Source: Pseudomonas sp.
Lineage (GTDB): Bacteria; Pseudomonadota; Gammaproteobacteria; Pseudomonadales; Pseudomonadaceae
Direction: 5' to 3'
Length of the DNA: 64,000 nucleotides
NCBI GenBank assembly: GCA_030699825.1
Contig: JAUYKV010000039.1
Span: 80,956-144,955, forward strand
Positions 19,624-29,154 of this stretch are shown here, piece after piece; position 1 is the first letter of the stretch; each line of letters opens with the position of its first letter. The notes beneath the pieces were generated by a model. The model saw only the letters and a program-made list of their open reading frames with translations. It made no database searches and was not told where the DNA came from. Both the position numbers and the translations under genes were made by a program.

Positions 19624-20541
19624 GTGACTGCAGTGCCTACCCGTTTACGAACCCTGCGTGATTACATCCGCTGGGCTGTCAGCTGTTTCAATCGCGAAGA
19701 ACTGTTCTTCGGTCACGGCAGCGACAATGCTTGGGACGAGGCGCGTCAGTTGGTGCTGGGTGCGGTGCATCTGCCCTGGGAAATCGCCGACAGCTACCTC
19801 GACTGCCGCCTGGAGGATGACGAACACGCGCATCTGCAGGCCTTGCTCAAGCGGCGCATCGAGGAACGCGTACCGACCGCCTACCTGCTGGGGGAGGCCT
19901 GGTTCTGTGGTCTGCCATTTATCGTCGACGAGCGCGTGCTGATTCCCCGCTCACCGATTGGCGAGTCGATCGAACAGCATTTTCAGCCCTGGCTGGCCGA
20001 GGAACCTGCGCGGATCCTCGACCTCTGCGCGGGCTCCGGCTGCATCGGCATCGCCTGCGCCTATGAATTCCCCGAGGCCGAGGTGGTGTTGGCTGACTTG
20101 TCGTATCAGGCGCTGGAGGTGGCCAACCAGAATATCGAGCGGCACCAGCTGGATGAGCGGGTCTACACGGTGCAGGGCGATGGCTTCGACGGTTTGCCGG
20201 GGCAGCGTTTCGATTTGATCGTATCCAACCCGCCCTACGTCGATGCCGAGGATTTCGCCGATATGCCGGCCGAATACCAGCACGAGCCGGCCCTGGGTTT
20301 GGCCTGCGGCGAGGACGGCCTGAATCTGGTGCGGCGCCTGCTGGCCGAGGCGGCCGACCATCTGACTGACAAGGGCCTGCTGATCGTCGAAGTCGGCAAC
20401 AGCCAGGTGCATGTCAGCGACCTGTACCCGGAAGTCGACTTCACCTGGCTGGAGTTCGAGCGCGGCGGTCATGGCGTGTTCTTGCTGGCGGCCCAGCAGT
20501 GTCGTGAGCACCAGGCGTTGTTTCGCCAGCGTCTTGCCTGA
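19624..20541 (+). CDS. prmB: 50S ribosomal protein L3 N(5)-glutamine methyltransferase PrmB
   Basis: This 305-residue SAM-dependent methyltransferase of the HemK/PrmC/PrmB group modifies a Gln of ribosomal protein L3. The signature [16 protein letters not shown] near residue 201 and motif [20 protein letters not shown] near 134 are clear, and the N-terminal helical domain is of PrmB type. The start is GTG 19624, with AGGAGA at 19611-19616. Confidence 0.93.
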   Translation: MTAVPTRLRTLRDYIRWAVSCFNREELFFGHGSDNAWDEARQLVLGAVHLPWEIADSYLDCRLEDDEHAHLQALLKRRIEERVPTAYLLGEAWFCGLPFIVDERVLIPRSPIGESIEQHFQPWLAEEPARILDLCAGSGCIGIACAYEFPEAEVVLADLSYQALEVANQNIERHQLDERVYTVQGDGFDGLPGQRFDLIVSNPPYVDAEDFADMPAEYQHEPALGLACGEDGLNLVRRLLAEAADHLTDKGLLIVEVGNSQVHVSDLYPEVDFTWLEFERGGHGVFLLAAQQCREHQALFRQRLA

Positions 20542-20565
20542 TGATGGCGCCGCCACACGCCTGGC

Positions 20566-21192
20566 TCAGCGGCTCAGCAACGAGGCCGCGCCCGCGCCGC
20601 CAAACAGGGCCGCACTGACCCGGTTGAACCACACCTGGCCTTTGCCCGAACGCAGGTAGCGCGCCGCGCCACGGGCGCTGAGGCCATAGAACAGTTTGCA
20701 GCTCAGGTCGAGCACCGCCCAGGTGGCGATCATCACCAGCAGTTGGGTTAACATCGGCCGTTCGGCGCTGATGAACTGCGGCAGGAAGGCGGCGAAGAAC
20801 AGGATGTCCTTGGGATTGCTGGCGCCCAGGCCAAAGGCCTTCCAGAACATCGTGACAAAGCCCGGATTGACCGCTTGCTCCTCGGCGCTGACCGGCTTGG
20901 CCGCCTGGCGCGAGGCTTGCCAGCTCTGCCAGGCGAGGTAGAACAGGTAGAGCGCGCCGACGATCTTCAGCAGGCTGAACAACCGCTCGGAGGCCAGCAG
21001 CAAGGCGCCCAGACCCAAGGCCGAGGCGCTGAGCAGGCAGATCGACGCCGATACCCCGCCGATAAACGCCGGCAGCGAGCGGCGCAGGCCATAGTTCAGG
21101 CTGTTGCTGACCATCAGCAGCGACAGCGGTCCGGGGATCAGGATCACGATCAGCGCGGCGCTGCTGAACAGCAGCCAGGTTTCCAGGCTCAT
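20566..21192 (-). CDS. LysE/RhtB family amino-acid exporter
   Basis: This 208-residue inner-membrane protein has about six hydrophobic segments. It has the family signature at the N-terminus (ILIPGPLSLLMVSNSLNYG near residue 17) and LGASNPKDILFFAAFLPQF near 125. Family members export basic or neutral amino acids; the substrate cannot be named. It is convergent with prmB. Confidence 0.9.
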   Translation of the reverse strand: MSLETWLLFSSAALIVILIPGPLSLLMVSNSLNYGLRRSLPAFIGGVSASICLLSASALGLGALLLASERLFSLLKIVGALYLFYLAWQSWQASRQAAKPVSAEEQAVNPGFVTMFWKAFGLGASNPKDILFFAAFLPQFISAERPMLTQLLVMIATWAVLDLSCKLFYGLSARGAARYLRSGKGQVWFNRVSAALFGGAGAASLLSR

Positions 21193-21212
21193 TGCATTCT
21201 CTCCAGATGTGG

Positions 21213-21240
21213 AAAAGCCCCGGCGCCATGCGCCGGGGCT
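21213..21240 (-). terminator. Terminator downstream of the purine permease gene
   Basis: AGCCCCGGCG and CGCCGGGGCT form a 10-bp stem with a short loop. On the minus strand it is followed by TTTT. It lies between the permease stop and the lysE-like gene start. Confidence 0.8.
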
Positions 21241-21261
21241 CGGGTATCGCTCGGGTCGGCC

Positions 21262-22611
21262 TTACAAGAAGGCGAACTTGGCGATAAAGATGATGCACAG
21301 AACGTACAGGCTGACCGACACCTTGTCGCGCTGGCCGGTCAGCAGCTTCAGCGTGGCATAGGTCAGAAAGCCCAGGGCGATGCCGTTGGCGATGGAGAAG
21401 GTCAGCGGCATCATCACCACGGTGACGATCGCCGGGATGGTATCGGTCTGGTCTTTCCAGTCGATATGCGCCATGCCGCTCATCATCAGCATCGCCACAT
21501 AGATCAGCGCGCCGGCGGTGGCGAAGGCGGGAATCATCCCGGCCAGCGGGGCGAAGAACATCGCCGCGAGGAACAGTACGCCAACCGTGACCGCAGTCAG
21601 CCCGGTACGCCCGCCGGCGGCAACGCCCGAAGCGCTTTCCACGTAGCTGGTCACTGGCGGGCAACCGACCAAAGAGCCGACCACGCTGGAGGTGCTGTCG
21701 GCTTTCAGGGCCCGGGACAGGTTCTGGATCTTGCCGTCCTCATCGACCAGATTGGCCCGATGGGCCACGCCCATCAGGGTGCCGGCGGTGTCGAACATAT
21801 TGACGAAGAGGAACGCCAGAATCACGCTGATCATCGCCACGTTGAAGGCCCCGGCGATATCCATGGCCAGGAAGGTCGGTGCCAGGCTCGGCGGCATCGA
21901 CATCAGGCCGTTGTACTCGACCAGGCCCATGGCCCAGCCCACGGCAGTGACGCCGAGCATGCTGAATAGAATGGCGCCGAACACGTTGCGGTGACTGAGT
22001 ACCGCGATCAGCAGAAAGCACAGGGCGGCCAGCAGCGCGGTCGGTTCGCCGAACGAGCCCATGGTCAGCAGGGTGGCTGGGCTGTCGACGACGATGCCGG
22101 CGGTTTTCAGGCCGATCAGCCCGAGGAACAAGCCGACCCCGGCACCCATGGCAAAGCGCAGGCTCATGGGGATGCTGTTGAGCAACCATTCGCGAATGCG
22201 CGACAGGCTCATGATCATGAACAGCACGCCGGAGATGAACACCGCGCCCAGGGCGATCTGCCAGCTGTAGCCCATCTCGCCGACCACGGTATAGGTGAAG
22301 AAGGCGTTCAAGCCCATGCCGGGTGCCAGGCCGACCGGCCAGTTGGCGTAGAGGCCCATGAGGAAGCAACCCAGGGCTGCGCCGATGCAGGTGGCGACGA
22401 AGGCCGCGCCGTGATCGACCCCCGCGCTGGCCATGATGCTGGGGTTGACGAAGATGATGTAGGCCATGGTGACGAAGGTCGTCAGGCCGGCCAGCAGTTC
22501 GGTTTTGATCGTGGTGCGATGCTCGCTCAGCTTGAAAAGACGTTCGAGCAGGCCAGGGTTGACCTGCCCCTGGACGTGAGTCGCCTGTTGTTCTTGTTTA
22601 GCGCTTTCCAC
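21262..22611 (-). CDS. NCS2 family guanine/hypoxanthine-type permease
   Basis: This 449-residue inner-membrane protein has 12 or more hydrophobic segments and belongs to the AzgA-like branch of the NCS2 nucleobase transporters. Visible family marks are GLTTFVTMAYIIFVNPSI near residue 45, GLAPGMGLNAFFTY near 94, and VGSLVGCPPVTSYVESASG near 312. The start is GTG 22611 with GAGGAG upstream. Position next to a GntR regulator, guaD and xdh indicates purine uptake. Confidence 0.93.
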   Translation of the reverse strand: MESAKQEQQATHVQGQVNPGLLERLFKLSEHRTTIKTELLAGLTTFVTMAYIIFVNPSIMASAGVDHGAAFVATCIGAALGCFLMGLYANWPVGLAPGMGLNAFFTYTVVGEMGYSWQIALGAVFISGVLFMIMSLSRIREWLLNSIPMSLRFAMGAGVGLFLGLIGLKTAGIVVDSPATLLTMGSFGEPTALLAALCFLLIAVLSHRNVFGAILFSMLGVTAVGWAMGLVEYNGLMSMPPSLAPTFLAMDIAGAFNVAMISVILAFLFVNMFDTAGTLMGVAHRANLVDEDGKIQNLSRALKADSTSSVVGSLVGCPPVTSYVESASGVAAGGRTGLTAVTVGVLFLAAMFFAPLAGMIPAFATAGALIYVAMLMMSGMAHIDWKDQTDTIPAIVTVVMMPLTFSIANGIALGFLTYATLKLLTGQRDKVSVSLYVLCIIFIAKFAFL

Positions 22612-22635
22612 AGTGGGTACTCCTCATCTCTCTTG

Positions 22636-22771
22636 TTGTGTACCACCCAGAGCCGTTATCGCACACGCTTCGGCTCTCTGAGGTAGGTGGTGGTTTAGGT
22701 GTGCTCACTGGCTCATTTGTTGACCATAAGGTCAGAAAGCTACACTGGCGCGATTATGAGGTTGTATACAA
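22636..22771. promoter_or_regulatory. Candidate GntR operators upstream of the permease gene
   Basis: A perfect palindrome TTGTATACAA at 22762-22771 and a weaker match TTGTGTACCA at 22636-22645 lie in the divergent region between permease and regulator. The same word occurs at 23131-23140. The rest of 22612-23245 is AT-richer than its surroundings and has no coding sequence. Confidence 0.5.
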
Positions 22772-23130
22772 AAAAAGCAAATAATGTTTTCTATCTTTGT
22801 TTGAATGCCGGGCGAGTGCCCTAAACGGCCGTTGCGCCGTGCTCCGCGCGTAAATTGCCGCTCTTGGTTTATGAAAAAGTCTATTGAAGACAGCCAGATA
22901 ACAATATTTTTGAAGATTTAACGGCAGCTTGCGGCGAGTGTTTTCAGCGCGTCTATACCTGCCGTAAATGGCGCCTTAAGCTGATTTTTCTGCAGCAACA
23001 TCGTTTCTTATAAGAAATCAATTTAGTGGTATCAGGCCGCACTGGCAGCACAAGCAACATACGGCAGAACTGCTCGGCATTGCTGCGCGGCACCGCGACG
23101 GCGGTACGGATCCTGTATGTATTGATCAAA

Positions 23131-23140
23131 TTGTGTACAA
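23131..23140 (+). promoter_or_regulatory. Candidate GntR operator upstream of the regulator gene
   Basis: TTGTGTACAA, 105 bp before the regulator start, differs by one base from the perfect palindrome at 22762. FadR/VanR-type GntR proteins often bind short palindromes of TTGT/ACAA type. Assignment to this regulator is an inference. Confidence 0.5.
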
Positions 23141-23245
23141 TGCGTCGGTATTTTTTCTGTTTTCCGCCAGCTACTACTTGCCAGTCACCGGGTGAACAGC
23201 AGTAGAGTCTCGGAAACAGGCCGAACCTCTTCGACGCGAGCCAGA

Positions 23246-24016
23246 ATGAACGAGCAATTGCAGCCTCTCAAGAAACAGCCGGGTACCGGCAAAAGCAGCC
23301 ATGGCGGGACTCAGGACGATATCGTCTACGCGCATATCTTCGACGCTATCCTCGAACAGCGCCTGGCGCCTGGCACCAAGCTGAGCGAAGAGGCCTTGGG
23401 CGAAATCTTCGGCGTTAGTCGCACCATTATCCGCCGCGCCTTGTCGCGTCTGGGCCATGAGAGTGTCGTGCTGTTACGACCCAATCGTGGTGCGGTGGTT
23501 GCCAGCCCCAGCGTGGACGAAGCCCGGCAGATCTTCTACGCGCGGCGTATGGTCGAGCGTGCGATTACCGAATTGGCGGTCGTGCATGCCACGGCCGAGC
23601 ATCTGGCCGAATTGCGGCAGATGGTCAAGGACGAGCAAGCCTGCTTCTCCCGTGGCGACCGTGGTGCGGGTATCCGCCTGTCCGGCGAGTTCCACCTGAA
23701 GTTGGCCGAGGCGGCGAAGAATGCGCCTCTGGTCAGCTTCCAGCGCAGCCTGGTGTCACAGACCTCGTTGATCATCGCCCAATACGAAAGCGGTAACCGC
23801 TCGCACTGCTCTTACGACGAGCACAATCAGCTGATCGATGCCATCGAGGCGCGCGACACCGCCAAAGCGGTAAGTCTGATGATGCATCACATGGATCATA
23901 TCGACAGCAAGCTCAACCTCGACGAGGAAAGCGCCTCGGACGACCTGCACGCAGTGTTCTCGCACCTGTTGCAGACCGGCAAGAAGAAGCCGGGGCGTAA
24001 TCCTGCCGGTCGTTGA
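23246..24016 (+). CDS. GntR/FadR-family regulator of purine catabolism
   Basis: This 256-residue regulator has an N-terminal winged helix (DDIVYAHIFDAILEQRL; GEIFGVSRTIIRRALSRLG near residue 55) and a C-terminal FCD ligand domain (SGEFHLKLAEAA near 150; SYDEHNQLIDAIEARD near 190 and MMHHMDHI near 214, which give the metal-binding His). ATG 23246 is preferred over a GTG at 23192 because the protein resembles PA1520-type regulators from MNEQLQPLKK. It lies between the permease and guaD-xdh genes. Confidence 0.88.
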   Translation: MNEQLQPLKKQPGTGKSSHGGTQDDIVYAHIFDAILEQRLAPGTKLSEEALGEIFGVSRTIIRRALSRLGHESVVLLRPNRGAVVASPSVDEARQIFYARRMVERAITELAVVHATAEHLAELRQMVKDEQACFSRGDRGAGIRLSGEFHLKLAEAAKNAPLVSFQRSLVSQTSLIIAQYESGNRSHCSYDEHNQLIDAIEARDTAKAVSLMMHHMDHIDSKLNLDEESASDDLHAVFSHLLQTGKKKPGRNPAGR

Positions 24017-24030
24017 TTGGCGCTCGACCT

Positions 24031-24200
24031 GTAGGGTGGGTTAGCCGCGCTGTACTTGGTATCTGACGTTGCCCAGGACTATGCGCGCGGCGTAACCCAC
24101 CAACGGTTTCTATTTGGCTCCGTTGTGGTGGGTTACGCGGCGCTTCGAGCCTTGTGTCGCTCCATATGGTGGCGGCCATGCGCCGCTAACCCACCCTACG
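24031..24200. repeat. Palindromic REP-like repeat
   Basis: GTAGGGTGGGTTAGCCGCGC at the left and GCCGCTAACCCACCCTACG at the right are inverted, and an inner pair (GCGTAACCCACC with GGTGGGTTACGC) sits between. It separates the regulator and guaD genes, which converge. Confidence 0.8.
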
Positions 24201-24221
24201 GATCGTGGTCACAGTCCCCCC

Positions 24222-25526
24222 TCAATCCCTGCAATGCACCGACACGCCAGCGGCGAAGGTTTCCTTGATCGCGCGGTCGTCGCCGAGCATGCACAGGGCG
24301 AACAGTTTTTCGGCCAGGCTCTTGGCCTGCTGCAGGCGGTAGTCGATCAACGGCGTGGCCTTGTAGTCGAGCACCACGAAGTCGGCGTCCTTGCCGCTTG
24401 CGAAATTGCCGATCTTGTCGTCCAGGTACAGCGCCTCGGCGCCGCCGAGGGTGGCCAGGTACAGCGACTTGAACGGGTCGAGTTTCTTGCCCTGCAGCTG
24501 CATGATCTTGTACGCCTCGTTCAGCGATTGCAGTTGGCTGAAGCTGGTGCCCGCGCCGACATCGGTGCCCAGGCCGACGCGTACGCCGTGGTGCTCCAGC
24601 TTGGCCAGGTCGAACAGGCCGCTGCCGAGGAACAGGTTGGAGGTCGGGCAGAAGGCCACCGCCGAGCCGGTTTCGGCCAGACGCTGACACTCCTCGTCGC
24701 ACAGGTGCACGCCATGGGCGAAGACCGCGCGCGGGCCGATCAGTTGGTAGTGATCGTAGACATCCAGGTAGCCCTTGCGCTCGGGGAATAGCTCTTTCAC
24801 CCATTCGATCTCCTGACGGTTCTCCGACAGGTGGGTGTGCATATACAGGTCCGGGTATTCGCCGAGCAGCTTGCCGGCCAGGCTCAACTGCTCGGGCGTG
24901 CTGGTCGGGGCGAACCGCGGTGTGACTGCGTAGTGCAGGCGGCCCTTGCCGTGCCAGCGTTCGATCAGTTCCTTGCTCTCGGCGTAGCCGGATTCCGGCG
25001 TATCGGTCAGGTAGTCCGGAGCGTTGCGGTCCATCAGCACCTTGCCGGCGATCATGCGCAGGTTCAGCGCTTCGGCGGCTTCGAAGAAGGCATCCACCGA
25101 CTGCTTGTGCACGCTGCCGAATACCAGGGCGGTGGTGGTGCCGTTGCGCAGCAACTCTTTCAGGAAAATGCCGGCCACGTCCGCGGCGTGGGCTTTGTCT
25201 TCGAACCGGCGTTCGGTGGGGAAGGTGTAGGTGTTCAGCCAGTCCAGCAGTTGCTCGCCGTAGGAGGCGATCATCCCGGTTTGCGGGTAGTGGATATGGG
25301 TGTCGATAAAACCGGGGGTGATCAGCGCATCCTGATACTCGGTAACCTCGACGCCCTTGAGCGTCGGCAGCAGGTCGGCAGCATGGCCGACGCGGGCGAT
25401 CTGGCCGTTTTCGATGACCAGCACACCGTCCTCGAAATATTCATAGGACGCCTCGATGCCGACCACGGCGGGGTCGGCGAGGCTGTGCAGGATGGCGGCG
25501 CGGTAGGCTTTGCGGTGGCTGGTCAT
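24222..25526 (-). CDS. guaD: Guanine deaminase
   Basis: This 434-residue amidohydrolase converts guanine to xanthine. The zinc motif TPGFIDTHIHYPQTG is near residue 72, MHTHLSENRQEIEW near 230, and FAHGVHLCDEECQRL near 275. The C-terminal Asp is in GLGTDVGAGTSF near 325. Xanthine is the substrate of the xdh genes immediately upstream on the same strand. Confidence 0.95.
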   Translation of the reverse strand: MTSHRKAYRAAILHSLADPAVVGIEASYEYFEDGVLVIENGQIARVGHAADLLPTLKGVEVTEYQDALITPGFIDTHIHYPQTGMIASYGEQLLDWLNTYTFPTERRFEDKAHAADVAGIFLKELLRNGTTTALVFGSVHKQSVDAFFEAAEALNLRMIAGKVLMDRNAPDYLTDTPESGYAESKELIERWHGKGRLHYAVTPRFAPTSTPEQLSLAGKLLGEYPDLYMHTHLSENRQEIEWVKELFPERKGYLDVYDHYQLIGPRAVFAHGVHLCDEECQRLAETGSAVAFCPTSNLFLGSGLFDLAKLEHHGVRVGLGTDVGAGTSFSQLQSLNEAYKIMQLQGKKLDPFKSLYLATLGGAEALYLDDKIGNFASGKDADFVVLDYKATPLIDYRLQQAKSLAEKLFALCMLGDDRAIKETFAAGVSVHCRD

Positions 25527-25572
25527 GTAACTCGTATCTCTATCAGGTTTGGAGGATATGAGGCGATCGGAG

Positions 25573-25692
25573 CGTAGGTTGGTGCGGGGCGCGCAGCCTG
25601 AGCGTAGCGATACCCAACATTCGTTGCGCAGAGTCGCCCGCGGTGAGCGCTAGGCGCTCCTTGTTGGGTATCGCAGGCTCAACCCAACCTAC
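25573..25692. repeat. Palindromic REP-like repeat overlapping the xdhC stop
   Basis: CGTAGGTTGG at 25573 is inverted at CCAACCTACG ending at 25692, with inner arms GCCTGAGCGTAGCGATACCC and GGGTATCGCAGGC. The TAG stop of xdhC (25689-25691 on the minus strand) is part of the repeat end. Confidence 0.75.
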
Positions 25693-26522
25693 GGGTGGCG
25701 GCGTGAGACGGGTAGCAGCTTGGCGATGCTCGGTTCACCTTTCTTCACGTCCTGGCCAAAGGCGGCGTTGTAGGTGGCGATCACCTCGCCGGCGATGGAT
25801 ACGGCGATTTCGATAGGCAATTTGCCTTTCACTTCGGGCAAACCCAGCGGGCAGCGCATCCGTTGCATGACCTCAGTGGTAAAGCCGCGGTCGCGCAGGC
25901 GGTGTTCGAACTTGGCGCGTTTGCTCTTCGAGCCGATCAGCCCGTAGTAGGCGAAATCGTTGCGCTTGAGGATCGCCGCGGTCAGCTCCAGGTCGAGCTG
26001 GTGGTTATGGGTCATGACGATGAAGTAGCTGCCGGCGGGCATATTGTCGACCTCGTCGACCACCTCGTCGCTGAGCACCTTTTCCACGCCGGCGGGAATC
26101 TGCTCGGGAAATTCGTTTTCCCGCGAGTCGATCCAGCGCACCTTGCACGGCAGGCTGGCGAGCAGCGGCACCAGGGCGCGGCCGACATGGCCGGCGCCGA
26201 ACACGGCGATCTGCGCCTGGGGCTGGCCCATGGGCTCGAACAGCAACACGGTAGCGCCGCCGCAGCACTGGCCGAGGCTGGCGCCCAGGTTGAAGCGCTC
26301 CAGGCGGGTGTCCTGGCTGCGCGTGGCGAGCATCTCGCGGGCCAGCTCCATGGCCTTGTATTCCAGGTGACCGCCGCCGATGGTTTCGAAGATGCGCTCG
26401 GCGGTGACCACCATCTTCGACCCGGCATTGCGCGGCGTCGAGCCGCGCTCTTCGATGATGGTCACCAGCACGCAAGGCTGGCCTTGCTGCTGCAGGTCGG
26501 CGAGGGCGCTGATCCAGCTCAT
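25689..26522 (-). CDS. xdhC: Xanthine dehydrogenase accessory protein XdhC
   Basis: XdhC binds the molybdenum cofactor, supports its sulfuration and delivers it to XdhB. The 277-residue protein carries the N-terminal block TIIEERGSTPRNAGSKM near residue 20, the Cys-containing GASLGQCCGGATVLLFEP near 80, and the Rossmann segment IAVFGAGHVGRALVPLL near 108. ATG 26522 (MSWISALADLQQQGQ) with GGAGG upstream is preferred over a longer frame. The last codons run into a REP-like repeat. Confidence 0.9.
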   Translation of the reverse strand: MSWISALADLQQQGQPCVLVTIIEERGSTPRNAGSKMVVTAERIFETIGGGHLEYKAMELAREMLATRSQDTRLERFNLGASLGQCCGGATVLLFEPMGQPQAQIAVFGAGHVGRALVPLLASLPCKVRWIDSRENEFPEQIPAGVEKVLSDEVVDEVDNMPAGSYFIVMTHNHQLDLELTAAILKRNDFAYYGLIGSKSKRAKFEHRLRDRGFTTEVMQRMRCPLGLPEVKGKLPIEIAVSIAGEVIATYNAAFGQDVKKGEPSIAKLLPVSRRHP

Positions 26523-26683
26523 TTGCTCAGCCTCCAGGTTGGCGGTAGTTGTCCCGGGCGTGGCAGTCGCCAATTGCTCGGCGATGGCTCCAAAATGGGA
26601 GCTGGTGCCGGGCGTGCGGGTTGGGGTTCGGTGCGTTTTGTCATTGTTGTACACCTGTTGTGTCGGATGACGGTTCTTGTGTC

Positions 26684-26735
26684 TGTGGGAGGCGCTTCAG
26701 CGGCGACAGTCGCGGCTAAAGCCCCTCCCACAGCA
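26684..26735. repeat. REP-like palindrome between xdhB and xdhC
   Basis: TGTGGGAGGCGCTTCAGC is inverted at GCTAAAGCCCCTCCCACA. It lies in the 232-bp gap between xdhB and xdhC and may form a hairpin that reduces read-through into xdhC. Confidence 0.75.
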
Positions 26736-26754
26736 GCCTCATGCGGCGTCAGGT

Positions 26755-29154
26755 TCAGACCGGTTCGACCTCGGCAGCGCTGGCAGCCTTGGCCGGAGCC
26801 TTCAGCTTGCGCATCTGCTCCACGCCCCAGAGCACGCGCTCGGGGGTGGCTGGGGCGTCGATATTCGGCTGCACCTTGTAGTCGGCCAGGCTGGCCACCG
26901 CATCCTTGATCGCGCACCACACGGCGATGCCGAGCATAAAGGGCGGCTCGCCGACGGCCTTGGAGTGGAACACCGTGTCTTCCGGGTTCTTGCGGTTTTC
27001 CACCAGCTTGACCCGCAGGTCCAGCGGCATGTCGGCGATGGCCGGGATCTTGTAGCTGGCCGGGCCGCAGGTCTCTAGCTTGCCCTTGCCGTTCCACACC
27101 AGCTCTTCGGTGGTCAGCCAGCCCATGCCCTGGACGAAGGCGCCTTCGACCTGACCGGTGTCGATGGCCGGGTTCAGCGAGGCGCCGACGTCATGGAGGA
27201 TGTCGGTGCGCAGCATTTTGTATTCGCCGGTCAGGGTGTCGACTATCACCTCGGCGCAGGCGGCGCCGTAGGCGAAATAGTAGAACGGCCGGCCGCGCGC
27301 TTGGTCCCGATCATAGAAAATCTTCGGTGTGCGGTAGAAACCGGTGGAAGACAGCGAAACCTGGCCAAAATAGGCCTTCTGGATCACCTCCTCGAAGCTC
27401 AGGAACAGCTCGCGTACGCGCACCTGGCTGTTGCGGAACTCGATGTCTTCGGGGGTGACCTTGTACTCACGCACCAGGAAATCCACCAGCCGTTGTTTGA
27501 TGGTTTCAGCCGCATTCTTAGCGGCCATGCCATTTAAGTCGGTGCCGCTGGAAGCCGCTGTGGGCGAGGTGTTCGGCACCTTGTCGGTGTTGGTCGCGGT
27601 GATCTGGATGCGCGAGATATCGACCTGCAGCACCTCGGCCACCACCTGGGCGACCTTGGTATTCAGGCCCTGGCCCATCTCGGTGCCGCCGTGGTTGAGG
27701 TGGATGCTGCCGTCGGTGTAGATGTGGATCAGCGCGCCGGCCTGGTTGAGGAAGGTGGCGGTAAAGCTGATGCCGAATTTAACCGGGGTCAACGCCAGGC
27801 CTTTCTTCAGCACGGGGCTCTTGGCATTGAACGCACGGATTGCTTCGCGGCGCTTGGCGTACTCGCTGCTTTCTTCCAGCTCGGCGGTCATCTCGTGGAT
27901 GACGTTGTGCTCGACGGTCTGGTGATAGTGGGTGACGTTGCGCTCATCCTTGCCGTAGTAATTGAGCTTGCGCACTTCGAGCGGGTCCTTGCCCAGCTTA
28001 CGTGCCACCGCGTCCATGATCTCCTCGATGGCGACCATCCCCTGCGGGCCGCCGAAGCCGCGGTAGGCGGTGTTCGAGGCGATATTGGTCTTGCAGCGAT
28101 GGCCGTTGATGGTGGCGTTGCCGAGGAAGTAGGCGTTGTCGGCGTGGAACATGGCGCGATCGACGATCGAGCCGGACAGGTCCGGGGAGTAACCGCAGTT
28201 ACCGGCCAGGTCGATCTGGATGCCGTGCAGCAGGCCATCATCGTCGAAGCCGACGTCATATTCGACGTAGAAGGGGTGGCGCTTGCCGGTGATCATCATG
28301 TCCTCGACCCGCGGCAGGCGCATCTTGGTTGGTCGCCCGGTGAGGTGGGCGATCACCGCGCACAGGCAGGCCGGGCCGGCAGCCTGGGTTTCCTTGCCGC
28401 CGAAGCCGCCGCCCATGCGGCGCATGTCGATGACGATCTTGTGCATCGGCACGCCGAGCACTTCGGCGACCAGCTTCTGCACTTCGGTGGCGTTTTGCGT
28501 CGAGGTGTAGACGATCATGCCGCCGTCTTCGCTCGGCATCACCGAGGAGATCTGGGTTTCCAGGTAGAAGTGTTCCTGGCCGCCGATATGCAGCTTGCCC
28601 TGCAGGCGCTGCGGCGCGGTGGCCAGCGCCGCGGAGGAATCGCCGATCTTGTGCTGATGGCTGTCGAGGACGAAATGCTGCTTGCGCAGCGCATCGACCA
28701 CATCCAGCACCGGCTCCAGGTCTTGGTACTCAATGATCGCCGCCATGGCCGCCTTGCGTGCGGTTTCCAGGCTGTCGGCGCCGACCGCGACCACCACCTG
28801 GCCGACGTACTCGACCTTGCCGTCGGCCAGCAGCGGATCGCCGGCGACCACCGGGCCGATGTCCAGTTGACCGGGCACGTCCTTGCTGGTGATGGCGATG
28901 GCCACACCGGGGATCGCATAGCAGGGCGTGGTGTCGATGCTGAGGATGCGCGCATGGGCGCGGTCGCTCATCCGCGCATAGACGTGCAGCTGGTTGGGGA
29001 ATTCCAGGCGGTCGTCGACGTACACCGCTTCGCCGGAGACGTGCTTGTCCGCGCTCTCGTGCTTGACGCTGCGACCGACGCCGGTGGTGATATCGGCGCG
29101 GAACAGGGCGGCCAGTTGTTCTTGTGATTTATGGACTTTGTGATGGCTAGACAT
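26755..29154 (-). CDS. xdhB: Xanthine dehydrogenase, molybdopterin-binding subunit
   Basis: This 799-residue large subunit oxidises hypoxanthine and xanthine to urate. KHESADKHVSGEAVYVDD at the N-terminus, MRRMGGGFGGKETQ near residue 255, AYRGFGGPQGMVAIEEIMD near 365, and NHGGTEMGQGLNTKVAQ near 485 are molybdenum-domain motifs. The catalytic Glu is in VGEPPFMLGIAVW near 738. It overlaps xdhA by 8 bp, so the pair is translationally coupled. Confidence 0.96.
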   Translation of the reverse strand: MSSHHKVHKSQEQLAALFRADITTGVGRSVKHESADKHVSGEAVYVDDRLEFPNQLHVYARMSDRAHARILSIDTTPCYAIPGVAIAITSKDVPGQLDIGPVVAGDPLLADGKVEYVGQVVVAVGADSLETARKAAMAAIIEYQDLEPVLDVVDALRKQHFVLDSHQHKIGDSSAALATAPQRLQGKLHIGGQEHFYLETQISSVMPSEDGGMIVYTSTQNATEVQKLVAEVLGVPMHKIVIDMRRMGGGFGGKETQAAGPACLCAVIAHLTGRPTKMRLPRVEDMMITGKRHPFYVEYDVGFDDDGLLHGIQIDLAGNCGYSPDLSGSIVDRAMFHADNAYFLGNATINGHRCKTNIASNTAYRGFGGPQGMVAIEEIMDAVARKLGKDPLEVRKLNYYGKDERNVTHYHQTVEHNVIHEMTAELEESSEYAKRREAIRAFNAKSPVLKKGLALTPVKFGISFTATFLNQAGALIHIYTDGSIHLNHGGTEMGQGLNTKVAQVVAEVLQVDISRIQITATNTDKVPNTSPTAASSGTDLNGMAAKNAAETIKQRLVDFLVREYKVTPEDIEFRNSQVRVRELFLSFEEVIQKAYFGQVSLSSTGFYRTPKIFYDRDQARGRPFYYFAYGAACAEVIVDTLTGEYKMLRTDILHDVGASLNPAIDTGQVEGAFVQGMGWLTTEELVWNGKGKLETCGPASYKIPAIADMPLDLRVKLVENRKNPEDTVFHSKAVGEPPFMLGIAVWCAIKDAVASLADYKVQPNIDAPATPERVLWGVEQMRKLKAPAKAASAAEVEPV

